Assembly (NCBI GenBank): GCA_049301335.1
Contig: JBAQKV010000082.1
Coordinates: forward strand, 1 to 15,875
Source of the DNA: JANJWP01 sp049301335
Lineage (GTDB): Bacteria; Patescibacteriota; Gracilibacteria; BD1-5; UBA2023
Reading direction: 5' to 3'
Length of the DNA: 15,875 bases
The position numbers were made by a program, and so were the translations under genes. Shown here piece by piece: positions 8,352 through 14,580 of this stretch. Under the pieces are notes generated by a model. The model made no database searches, had not been told where the DNA came from, and saw only the letters and a list, made by a program, of their open reading frames with translations. The stretch's first letter is position 1. Each line of letters opens with the position of its first letter.

Positions 8352-8381
8352 GTCGCACCGGAATCGGAAATTCCGAGCGAC
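8352..8381 (-). promoter_or_regulatory. Hairpin at the 5' end of the rny leader
   Basis: GTCGC (8352-8356) pairs with GCGAC (8377-8381) and, inside it, CGGAAT (8359-8364) pairs with ATTCCG (8370-8375) around a five-base loop. The predicted rny transcription start (about 8378) lies within the outer arm, so the structure would cap the 5' end of the mRNA. Confidence 0.4.
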
Positions 8382-8384
8382 GAC

Positions 8385-8411
8385 ACTATACGCGAAATGA
8401 ACGAAAGTCAA
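8385..8411 (-). promoter_or_regulatory. Promoter of the rny-lgt-comEC operon
   Basis: On the minus strand TTGACT (8406-8411) and TATAGT (8385-8390) are separated by 15 bases. Both boxes are close to the sigma70 consensus. The same TTGACTTTCG string and spacing recur before the CAU tRNA. Confidence 0.7.
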
Positions 8412-8432
8412 CCGCGCGCCCGGGTGCGAACC

Positions 8433-8460
8433 TTGTATTTTGGCGAAAATCCGCTATACG
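8433..8460 (+). promoter_or_regulatory. Possible promoter of the rubredoxin-SOR operon
   Basis: TTGTAT (8433-8438) and TATACG (8455-8460) are 16 bases apart on the plus strand. The match is moderate. It would give a short leader of about 12 bases before ATG 8479. The region up to 8411 is shared with the divergent rny promoter. Confidence 0.35.
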
Positions 8461-8465
8461 GAGGG
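8460..8465 (+). promoter_or_regulatory. GGAGGG, the only Shine-Dalgarno-like string before a start in the window
   Basis: GGAGGG ends 13 bases before ATG 8479, which is longer than the usual spacing, and its first base overlaps the proposed -10 box. It may be fortuitous. If used, it would require a transcription start further upstream. Confidence 0.25.
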
Positions 8466-8478
8466 TACGGAAAAAAAC

Positions 8479-8964
8479 ATGAAAAAATTCGCCTGTACGG
8501 AGTGTTCCTACCTCTACCGCCCCGCATTCGGGGAAGAAGAGCTGGAAATCGCTCCCGGAACCCCTTTCGAATCCGTCGCGGATTCCTTCTCCTGTCCGTC
8601 CTGCGGGGCGAGCGAGGAATTTTTCCACGCGGTGACCGAATACGTGAACGAACCCTTCGATTACGACGACCTTTCCGAAGAAGAATGACAGCACGTCGCC
8701 CGCTTCCGACAAACGCCCGAGGGCGTCGTCGTGCGGATCGGGAACGACGATTCCCCCCATCCGAACGAGGATTCCCACTTTTTCGAGTGGGTCGCCCTCG
8801 TCGACGAAGACGGGGAGGACGTGTCTTTCAAAATCCGACCCAACTCCTCCGAAGACCTGCTCTTCGAAGATTTCGAACGCGACGATTTCGCGGAAATCCG
8901 GGTATGTTGCTGTGTCCACTGAGTGTGGAAAGGCAATCCGGAACCCCTTACCGAACACGAATAA
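8479..8964 (+). CDS. Rubredoxin-superoxide reductase fusion, two UGA=Gly codons
   Basis: This 161-residue protein joins a complete rubredoxin to a superoxide reductase (SOR). Residues 1-55 are rubredoxin: C6-x2-C9 and C39-P-x-C42-G bind one iron, with IAPGTPF between. An acidic linker (about 56-69) leads to the SOR domain (70-161). The ligands of its mononuclear iron are visible: H72, H94 and H100 (PHPNEDSHF, then EWVAL), and C144-x-x-H147-G148. UGA at 8920 encodes G148, invariant in the family, and UGA at 8686 encodes residue 70 at the domain boundary. SOR reduces superoxide to peroxide using electrons from rubredoxin, so the fusion carries donor and enzyme together. The Glu-Lys pair usually before the first ligand His is Gly-Gln here. 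The stop TAA overlaps the next ATG. A TTG start at 8440 is possible but less likely. Confidence 0.92.
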
Positions 8965-9323
8965 TGCCAACGATGACGGTGTGTACCGGACGGTCCTGTT
9001 CGGAACGCTACTCCAAATACGTTCTCACGCGGCTACGCGGAGACAAGGACAAATTCGACAAGGACGACAAGATCGCCATCGAGGAATGCATGTGTCGATG
9101 ACAGTGTAAAGACGGTCCGGTTTTCCTTTACGAGAAAGAACTCTTCACTCGCGGGAATCCCGTAAAAGCCAGCGAAGTCTTCCTTAGAAAACTTGCGGAA
9201 CTTTCCCGGCAGAGGCAAACCGAAACCCGCGCGACCGAGTCGTCCGCGTCCGAAAAACCGAACAATACTAAAAAATCCCACCGGAACGCCGACGGGAATA
9301 ACCCAGAAAACGCATGAAAGTAG
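8964..9323 (+). CDS. Thioredoxin-like [2Fe-2S] ferredoxin, two UGA codons
   Basis: This 119-residue protein has the cysteine pattern of the thioredoxin-fold [2Fe-2S] ferredoxins (related to NuoE and to clostridial-type [2Fe-2S] ferredoxin): C7-x4-C12 near the N-terminus and C44-x-G-x-C48-x-x-G-P later. The Gly in the second motif is encoded by UGA at 9099, at a family-conserved position. An extra Cys42 lies nearby. The fold ends at about residue 85, and a Ser/Thr/Asn/Lys-rich hydrophilic tail follows. ATG 8964 shares its A with the TAA of the SOR gene. A second UGA at 9315 is part of ATGA at the era start; reading through adds Gly-Lys and stops at TAG 9321-9323, a 10-base overlap with era. 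It probably passes electrons in the oxygen-defence operon; the partner is not known. Confidence 0.88.
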
Positions 9324-10150
9324 GCTACGTCGCATTGGTCGGGCGTCCGAACTCCGGAAAATCGAGCTTCCTCAACGCGCTGATCGACGAAAAGGTCGGC
9401 ATCGTTTCGAATCGTCCGCAGACCACGAGAAAATCCATACGATGAATATACACGGACGAGGTTCGCCAAATCATCTTCTTCGATACGCCGGGCATCCATG
9501 AATCGAAGGACGATTTCAACGTCCGCATCAATTCGGTCGCTACCCGCGCCATCGGCGACGCCGACGCGGTCGTACGCTTCGTGGATTCCTCTCGTCCGTA
9601 CGGCGCCGAAGAGGTGAAGATCGACGAGCTCGTAGACACCTGCAAGAAGCCGGTACTCCGCGTGTATTCCAAATGGGACGTCGCGATGAAGGGGCTCGAC
9701 AAGGGCGATTGCATCGCGATTTCGAGCGTGACCCAGGACGGATTCAAAGAACTCGTCCACGCGGTTACCGAAATGCTTCCCGAAGGAGTCCCGTACTACG
9801 GCGACGACTACTATACCGACCAGGACCCGTACACCCGCGTTTCGGAAATCGTTCGCGAAAAGGCATTCCAACTTCTCTCCGAAGAAATCCCGCACGACCT
9901 CTACGTCAAAGTCGAAGAATTCGAACAGGACGGCGAGATGCTTCGAATGCTCGCCTACGTCGTCGTGGAACGCGACTCGCAGAAACGCATCGTCATCGGG
10001 AAGGGCGGCGAAATTATCCGCGAAATCGGCATGCAGGCGCGCCTCGACCTCGAAAAGATCTACGGTCGCAAAGTGTTCATCGTACTGCGCGTAAAGGTGG
10101 ATCCGCATTGGAAGAAGAACAACAAGCTCGTCGATTCCCTTTTGAAATAA
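9314..10150 (+). CDS. era: GTPase Era, one UGA=Gly codon
   Basis: This 278-residue protein is the 16S rRNA-binding GTPase required for 30S maturation. Motifs in order: G1 GRPNSGKSS (11-19), the TTR motif of G2, G3 DTPGIHE, a G4-like SKWD at 119-122, and AISS for G5. The C-terminal KH domain carries VIGKGGEIIREIG, followed by the VKVDPHWKKN ending typical of Era. UGA at 9443 encodes residue 44 in the stretch after TTR where Era proteins have RGI; this is one of the clearest proofs that UGA is Gly. Asn in the G4 motif NKxD is replaced by Ser. The start overlaps the ferredoxin gene and the stop TAA overlaps the Rrf2 start, so translation is likely coupled through the operon. Confidence 0.96.
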
Positions 10151-10518
10151 TGTTCAAAATTTCGGCCTCGTCCGAGTATGCCCTCATACTCGTGAAACAC
10201 CTCTCCGAACACCCGGGCATCCATACGCTCGAAAAGCTCTCCGCCGATACGGAGATTCCTTTGCCGATGCTCCGGAAGGTCGCGTCGAAGTTGGAAAAAA
10301 GCGGAATCGTGCTTTCGAAGAAGGGGCGTTCGGGAGGCATTTCCGCGAGCGCGACCCAAGTGAGCGTCAAAGACGTCCTTCTCGCGGCGGGAGAAAACCT
10401 TTCCATCGCCCTCTGCTCCGGAAAAGGGTGCTCCGCGTCCGGACACTGCACCATCGCTCCGGTCATCAAGAACCTCCAGCGCGGATTCGAGTCCATCTTG
10501 TCCATTACGAAGCTCTAA
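10150..10518 (+). CDS. Rrf2-family transcriptional regulator with three cysteines
   Basis: This 122-residue protein has the Rrf2 winged-helix pattern: SASSEYALILVKHL, then a helix-turn-helix with IPLPMLRKVASKLEKSGIV and the wing KKGRSGGI. The cysteines C89, C94 and C100 (spacing C-x4-C-x5-C) sit where IscR, NsrR and related regulators hold an Fe-S cluster. This suggests a sensor of iron-sulfur status, oxygen, or nitric oxide. Its ATG shares one base with the era stop, and it is co-transcribed with the superoxide reductase and ferredoxin genes, so it may well control its own operon. No clear operator was identified upstream of 8479. It contains no UGA. Confidence 0.9.
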   Translation: MFKISASSEYALILVKHLSEHPGIHTLEKLSADTEIPLPMLRKVASKLEKSGIVLSKKGRSGGISASATQVSVKDVLLAAGENLSIALCSGKGCSASGHCTIAPVIKNLQRGFESILSITKL

Positions 10519-10519
10519 G

Positions 10520-11182
10520 ATGTCGAACGTACCTTCCGGAAAAACCGACTACGACGCCTTCGGCAAGGCTTTCGCGAGAACGCGCAAGGGCATGGGTTGG
10601 CAAGAGGTCGACCTTTTTTGCGAACGGTTGAAAATCCGGAATCCCAAACCGAACGTCCTCGACGTCGGCTGCGGATCGGGAAGGCTGCTCGAACAACTCT
10701 CCGTCCATTTTTCGGATTTCCGGTACGTGGGAACCGATTCTTCGCGAGTGCTCGTGAACGTCGCTTCGAAGGATTTTCCGAACCGGACGTTCGCTCTCGC
10801 CGACATGCGAGAAGTGACGAACCATCCGAAAGTTCGCGCCGACGCTCCGTTCGATGCCGTGTTCGCCGTGGCGAGCTTCCACCACCTCCTTACGGTTTCC
10901 GATAGGGTCGCGGCATTGAAAGAATTCTCTTCGGTACTGGCTCCGTGAGGTTTTCTCCTTATGACCAATTGGAATCTCCTTTCGACGTCCAACTTGGCGA
11001 AGTATGGCCAATATCGGGATTCCGCCGGAATTTTCAGGATTCCGTTTTCCGGCAAGCCGCGAGCCTATTTCGCGTTCGAAGAATCCGAACTGAACCGAGA
11101 GCTTCGTGCGGCCGGTTGGGAAATTCTCGAATCGTCCGTAAACGAAAGGAACCTCGCGACGGTGGCGAGGTTCCTGGGGTAG
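10520..11182 (+). CDS. Class I SAM-dependent methyltransferase (Trm9-like), one UGA=Gly codon
   Basis: This 220-residue protein has a Rossmann methyltransferase fold: motif I NVLDVGCGSGRLLEQL (45-60), the acidic residue of motif II in YVGTDSS (69-75), FDAVFAVASFHHL (111-123), and the loop VLAPGGFLLMTNWN. The first Gly of PGG is the UGA at 10946, at a family-conserved position; without it the protein would stop at 142 residues. The YDAFGKAFARTRKGMGWQEV opening and MTNWN ending resemble the Trm9/AlkB-associated tRNA wobble-uridine methyltransferases, so a tRNA target is possible, but the substrate is inferred. It starts one base after the Rrf2 gene and ends at TAG just before a terminator. It is the last gene of the operon. 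Confidence 0.85.
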
Positions 11183-11200
11183 TCAGAAGGATTCTTCCCG

Positions 11201-11228
11201 ATCCGCTATTTTCCAGCGGATTTTTTTT
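11201..11228 (+). terminator. Rho-independent terminator of the oxygen-defence/era operon
   Basis: ATCCGCT (11201-11207) pairs with AGCGGAT (11215-11221) around a seven-base loop and is followed by seven T. The TAG stop of the convergent minus-strand gene lies inside this hairpin. Confidence 0.8.
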
Positions 11229-11796
11229 GCTTGTGGTGTTCGTAAGCGTGCTTCGGCAGGAGTACGAGGTCACCGATGAGCGCCAAGAGGAGTTTCACGA
11301 TGCTCGCGGCACTGTCGAGAGCGCCGACGAGGAACCCTTCGATGTCGATGACCACGTTCTTTCCGAGTTCGGTTTCTTCGAGGCGCTTCACCCAGGGGAA
11401 GCGGTGGGAAAGGTAGGCCGCCTGGTCGATTTCGTAGTTTTTCGAAGGATTGATTTTCGAAATTTCGAGCTTGAGTTCCTTTAATCAGGATTCCGTGAGT
11501 TCGCGGACTTCCTGAATCAGGTGGAATACCTCCTGGAGCACGTCGTCCGGGATATCCTTCGACAACTTCGCCTCGCTTTCCAGGCTCTTGCGAAGTTCGT
11601 CCAAACCCTTGGAAACCTCGATTTTCTGCGCGAGGGCGAGGATTTCCTTTTTCGTCAGACGGGAACCGAGGCTCCGCATGGTGTCGACGATGCGCCCTTC
11701 GAGGTCCTTCTGTTCTTTTTCCTTCAAAATGCCGGCGGAAACTTCCGGAGACCGGGGCTTTGCCCCGAGTTCGTCATCCCTCTTGGATTCTGACAT
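11206..11796 (-). CDS. Hypothetical protein with C-terminal hydrophobic segment, 196 aa, one UGA=Gly codon
   Basis: I do not recognise the family. The start ATG 11796 lies 11 bases after the TAA of the TPR gene, which favours it over the longer frame from 11862. The N-terminal 130 residues are charged and helical, probably coiled-coil (KEKEQKDLEGRIVDTMRSL, and DELRKSLESEAKLSKD). UGA at 11485 joins this part to the rest as VRELTES-G-LKELKLEIS; the second half continues to a hydrophobic stretch (about 155-185, FLVGALDSAASIVKLLLALI, then GDLVLLP) that could be one membrane helix or a re-entrant hairpin, and ends with a basic tail and TAG. It is co-transcribed with the TPR lipoprotein, so an envelope location is likely. 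The function is unknown. Confidence 0.7.
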
Positions 11797-11807
11797 ATGG
11801 AAAGTGG

Positions 11808-13313
11808 TTAGCGGGATTCGGTTCCGGATCATCCGGAAGAAGTTCAGGACGACGTCGATCACGTAGCGTCCGCCGAGCCGGTCGCGGTTTGTGGTCCGTT
11901 CGCGAGGTCTTCGAGCGCCTTAGCGGCGTCGTCCCCGAACGTTCCGGAGGTGTCGGCTTCCTTCGCGGCTTCGAGGTAGCTTTTCGCGAGGACGGCATTG
12001 CCTTTGTCCTTGTAGTAGATTCAGAACCTGAGGAGCGCGATGGGATTGCGGCGGTTCATGTCGAGCGCTTTGGCGAAATCCTTTACGGCCTTGTCGTCTT
12101 CGCCGCGGATTTCGGAAACCCAGCCGCGCATTGCGACGAGACGGTCGTTCTCCGGGAATTTGGCCATGCCTTTTTCTGCCCAGAGATAGGCTTTTCCGTA
12201 CTCTTTCTCTTCGATGGCGGTGAATACCGCGATCTCGAAGTCCTCGTTGGTGGCGTCCTCTTCTTCGAGAAGGTAGCGGAAGATTTTGAACGTCCCCTTC
12301 TTGTCGTCCATCAGGTAGTAGTTGTAGACAAGACGGCGTTCGAGCTCGGTTTTCGGCCGGTAGCCGTTCATGACGGCGTTGTTGAAGTAGAGGTTCGACA
12401 TGGCGTAGTCCCCGGTGTAGTAGTTGATGATGCCGAGGGCGTAGGCGACCTGGATGTCTTTCGGATCGGTATCGAAGTACTTGCGGAGCCACGAGTTCGC
12501 CTGGTCGTAATCCCCGAGTTCGAACCGGGAAAATCCCGCGATTTTCACCGCGGAACGGTAGTCCGGACGGTTTTTGACGATTTCTTCGGCGATCTTCGCG
12601 GCGGCGAGGTACTGCTTCTGCTTGAAGAGCGTGCCGGCGAGGAGGGCGTTGCGGTACTGGTAATCGCCCGAAAGGCTTTCGTAGTCCTTCACGTTGTTGA
12701 AGAGTTCGCCGAGACGGGGTTCGGAACCTTTGTATTCCTGGAGGCGGGTGACGCAGTTGTGGATGCCGGCGTAGCAGGTTCACACGTAGGAATAGTACTC
12801 CTTCTCTGCGGGGTCGAACGGCATGGAATCGAGCTGGGCCTGGCGGTCCGCGAGGTTTTCGTCGAACATGAACGACGCGAAAAGGCGCTCCTTGGTGACG
12901 GCGTCGATTTCCTTGAGAGGAAGGTTCTTATAGTGCGAATACGCGTCGGGGAACCGTTTGAGTTCGTAGAGCACGTCCGCGATCTTCTGTTCGACTACGC
13001 GGTCCTTCTGGAGTTTCGACAATGCGTTTTCGTAGTACCGGAGAGCCGCTTCTTTGTCGTTCTTTACCGAATAGTAGTCCCCTTTCCGGATAAGCGAACG
13101 GAGATTGAGTCGGCGTTTGGCTTCGGAGACCTTCTCTTCCTTCGATTGGCGTTCGATGAAGCCGCTTCCTGTCGGACTTCCGCTTCCTGACGGCGGGACG
13201 TCGGTGCCCTTGGTTATGGAATCGCCGCCGTTTTTCAACCAACCGCCCAAAGGCCCCGGCAAAGCGCAGGAGGCGAAAACGAACGGAAGGAGAAGGATGC
13301 CGAGTTTTTTCAT
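11808..13313 (-). CDS. TPR-repeat lipoprotein, five UGA=Gly codons
   Basis: This 501-residue protein starts MKKLGILLLPFVFASC, a lipoprotein signal peptide whose lipobox ends at Cys16. A Gly/Ser/Pro-rich linker follows (about 17-55). The remainder is mostly helical repeats with tetratricopeptide spacing, for example YYENALSKLQ, then AYALGIINYYTGDYAMSNLYFNNA and AYLWAEKGMAKFPENDRLVAMRGWV, suggesting an envelope scaffold that binds protein partners. UGA codons at 12780 and 12021 join three standard-code fragments into one. Three more, at 11859, 11844 and 11829, encode glycines in a Gly/Ser/Thr tail ending TAA 11808. The open frame extends upstream to 13508 across the tRNA-Ser gene, but ATG 13313 gives the signal peptide and sits seven bases after a perfect TATAAT box. 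Confidence 0.88.
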
Positions 13314-13320
13314 CGGGCGG

Positions 13321-13326
13321 ATTATA
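13321..13326 (-). promoter_or_regulatory. Perfect TATAAT -10 box of the TPR lipoprotein gene
   Basis: The minus strand reads TATAAT seven bases before ATG 13313, which predicts transcription starting at the start codon. No good -35 box is seen at the expected distance. Confidence 0.5.
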
Positions 13327-13369
13327 TCGAGATTCGGCAAAACGCGAGAGAAAACGAGCGTGCGCGCGG

Positions 13370-13397
13370 TTGACGTGACGCCGTGTTTGCGTATCAT
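13370..13397 (+). promoter_or_regulatory. Promoter of tRNA-Ser(UGA)
   Basis: TTGACG (13370-13375) and TATCAT (13392-13397) are separated by 16 bases. The predicted start is about 7 bases before the mature tRNA at 13411. Confidence 0.65.
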
Positions 13398-13410
13398 CCG
13401 CCGGCCGCAC

Positions 13411-13498
13411 GGAGAGATGGCAGAGCGGTCGATTGCAACGGTCTTGAAAACCGTCGTGTCGAAAGACACCCAGGGTTCGAATCCCTGTCTCTCCGCCA
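13411..13498 (+). tRNA. tRNA-Ser, anticodon UGA, CCA encoded
   Basis: The acceptor arm GGAGAGA (13411-13417) pairs with TCTCTCC (13488-13494), then G73 and an encoded CCA. The anticodon loop is CTTGAAA, giving anticodon UGA, which reads UCA serine codons. A long variable arm (GTGTC-GAAA-GACAC) marks a class II tRNA. The T arm is CAGGGTTCGAATCCCTG. This tRNA does not read UGA codons. Confidence 0.95.
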
Positions 13499-13512
13499 TG
13501 AAAAACAAACCG

Positions 13513-13541
13513 TCCGCCCGTAAGGGGGGGGGCGGATTTTT
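13513..13541 (+). terminator. Terminator after tRNA-Ser(UGA)
   Basis: TCCGCCC (13513-13519) pairs with GGGCGGA (13530-13536) and a run of T follows. The loop and 3' arm contain nine consecutive G, so slipped pairings are possible. Confidence 0.7.
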
Positions 13542-13584
13542 ATATTCCTGAAGACGGCGGAGTTTCGTTTTTCCGGAAGTTCGG

Positions 13585-13590
13585 TATTAT
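13585..13590 (+). promoter_or_regulatory. Possible -10 box before the DUF1653 gene
   Basis: TATTAT lies 17 bases before ATG 13608. No convincing -35 box is seen, so the call is weak. Confidence 0.3.
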
Positions 13591-13607
13591 CGGCGGGTCG
13601 CCGCTTT

Positions 13608-13841
13608 ATGATCCGCCATATGGAAACGCTCGGGAAATACCGCCACTACAAGGGCGACGAATACGAAGTCCTCGGTTTCGCCCGCCATAGCGAAACCCTT
13701 GAAGAGCTCGTCGTTTACCGCGCCTCGTACGATTCTCCGGAATTCTGAGACCGTGCCCTCTGGGTCCGTCCGAAATCCATGTTCTTCGAAAACGTGTTCG
13801 TGAACGGGGTCGAACGTCCGAGGTTCGAGCATCTCGGCTAA
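13608..13841 (+). CDS. DUF1653 family protein, 77 aa, one UGA=Gly codon
   Basis: This small protein matches the DUF1653 family closely: GKYRHYKGDEYEVLGFARHS, then ETLEELVVYRASYD, then ALWVRPKSMFFENV and a PRFEHL ending. UGA at 13746 lies in SPEF-G-DRALWVRP, where relatives often have Gly. In the standard code the protein would be cut at residue 46. The start may be ATG 13608 or ATG 13620, four codons later; both are in frame. The stop is TAA, 12 bases before the next ATG. The family is small, soluble and widespread; its biochemical role is not established to my knowledge. It appears co-transcribed with the MazG-like gene that follows. Confidence 0.88.
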
Positions 13842-13853
13842 CCTTTGTCCATC

Positions 13854-14192
13854 ATGTCGAAAACCGTCTACAACAAGCTCGTCCGAGACCGCATACCTGA
13901 AATCGTCCGGGCGAACGGCGAAACCGCGAACTTCCGGATCGTCGAAAGCCGTGCCGAATACCTTTCCGCGCTTCTCGCGAAGATACTGGAAGAGTCCGCC
14001 GAAGTCCGCGAAGCCGTCGGATCCGAAGATCCCGTCGAAATCGCCAAAGAAATCGCCGACGTCCGCGAGGTTCTCGACGCGATCGCCGCAGAGTTCGCCA
14101 TCCCTTCCGAAGAAGTCGAAAGAGTTCAGGCGGAACGTCGGGAAAAGCGCGGCGGATTCTCGGAAAGGATATTCCTCGAATCCACCGAATAG
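13854..14192 (+). CDS. MazG-like nucleotide pyrophosphohydrolase
   Basis: This 112-residue protein begins MSKTVYNKLVRDRIPEI, the hallmark of a family of all-alpha NTP pyrophosphohydrolases related to MazG and phosphoribosyl-ATP pyrophosphohydrolase (HisE). The metal-binding acidic pattern is visible as ILEESAEVREA (E-E-x-x-E) and KEIADVREVLDA (E-x-x-D). Such enzymes hydrolyse nucleoside triphosphates to monophosphates plus pyrophosphate and often clean up damaged nucleotides. No other histidine-pathway gene is nearby, so housecleaning is a better guess than HisE. The ATG at 13854 is chosen over a TTG at 13845. It has no UGA codon, ends in TAG and follows the DUF1653 gene closely, between two tRNA-Ser genes. 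Confidence 0.88.
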   Translation: MSKTVYNKLVRDRIPEIVRANGETANFRIVESRAEYLSALLAKILEESAEVREAVGSEDPVEIAKEIADVREVLDAIAAEFAIPSEEVERVQAERREKRGGFSERIFLESTE

Positions 14193-14218
14193 GCCAGTTC
14201 GGGCCGGGGCATTCCGAT

Positions 14219-14246
14219 TTGATTCCCGCGTTTTTTTCGTTAGGAT
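14219..14246 (+). promoter_or_regulatory. Promoter of tRNA-Ser(GCU)
   Basis: TTGATT (14219-14224) and TAGGAT (14241-14246) are separated by 16 bases, about 30 bases upstream of the tRNA. Confidence 0.5.
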
Positions 14247-14275
14247 ACCGCGGCTTCGGGTTTTTCCGTCGTTCT

Positions 14276-14368
14276 GGTGAGTTACTCAAGTGGCTGAAGA
14301 GGCGGGTTTGCTAAACCTGTAGGGTGCTGCAAAGTGCCGCGGGGGTTCGAATCCCCCACTCACCGCCA
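14276..14368 (+). tRNA. tRNA-Ser, anticodon GCU, CCA encoded
   Basis: GGTGAGT (14276-14282) pairs with ACTCACC (14358-14364), then G73 and CCA. The anticodon loop TTGCTAA gives GCU, reading AGU and AGC. A long variable arm rich in G and C marks a class II serine tRNA, and the T loop is TTCGAAT. Confidence 0.95.
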
Positions 14369-14378
14369 GTCGCATTCG

Positions 14379-14409
14379 AAAGCGCGTTCCCGAAAGGGGG
14401 CGCGCTTTT
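14379..14409 (+). terminator. Terminator after tRNA-Ser(GCU)
   Basis: AAAGCGCG (14379-14386) pairs with CGCGCTTT (14401-14408), with a smaller inner CCC/GGG stem and GAAA loop, followed by a short T run. Confidence 0.65.
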
Positions 14410-14444
14410 CCGTCGAAATGCCGGAAGAAGGGTTTTCCGCCCTT

Positions 14445-14471
14445 TTGACTTTCGTGCGGATTCCGTATACT
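14445..14471 (+). promoter_or_regulatory. Promoter of the CAU tRNA
   Basis: TTGACT (14445-14450) and TATACT (14466-14471) are separated by 15 bases, the same arrangement as the rny promoter. The tRNA begins 18 bases after the -10 box. Confidence 0.7.
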
Positions 14472-14489
14472 TCGGCCGCTCGCGTCCAT

Positions 14490-14565
14490 GGGGGTATAGC
14501 TCAGTGGTTAGAGCAGCCGGCTCATAACCGGTTGGTCCCTGGTTCAAGCCCAGGTGCCCCTACCA
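14490..14565 (+). tRNA. tRNA with CAU anticodon (elongator Met or lysidine-modified Ile2), CCA encoded
   Basis: The anticodon loop CTCATAA gives CAU. The anticodon stem lacks the three G:C pairs of initiator tRNA, so it is not fMet. The D arm GCTCAGTGGTTAGAGC, the variable loop and the T arm CCTGG-TTCAAGC-CCAGG closely resemble E. coli tRNA-Ile2, whose CAU is modified to read AUA, but an elongator Met is also possible. The acceptor stem begins with a G1-U72 wobble pair. The discriminator is A, followed by CCA. Confidence 0.9.
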
Positions 14566-14580
14566 AATTACGCGATTCGA

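Noticed and set aside
8294..8411. Extended N-terminus of RNase Y (39 more residues)
   Set aside because: The extension would begin within the -35 box of the rny promoter, and RNase Y normally starts directly with its membrane anchor.
8686..8688. UGA as selenocysteine in the SOR/ferredoxin region
   Set aside because: UGAs occur at Gly sites all over the window, and no specific downstream hairpin or selenoprotein family is involved.
11760..13190. 476-residue open frame on the plus strand
   Set aside because: It is antisense to the TPR lipoprotein, whose signal peptide and repeats are convincing.
13411..13498. tRNA-Ser with anticodon UGA as the decoder of UGA codons
   Set aside because: An anticodon UGA pairs with UCA codons. 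The decoder of UGA needs anticodon UCA and is not in this window.
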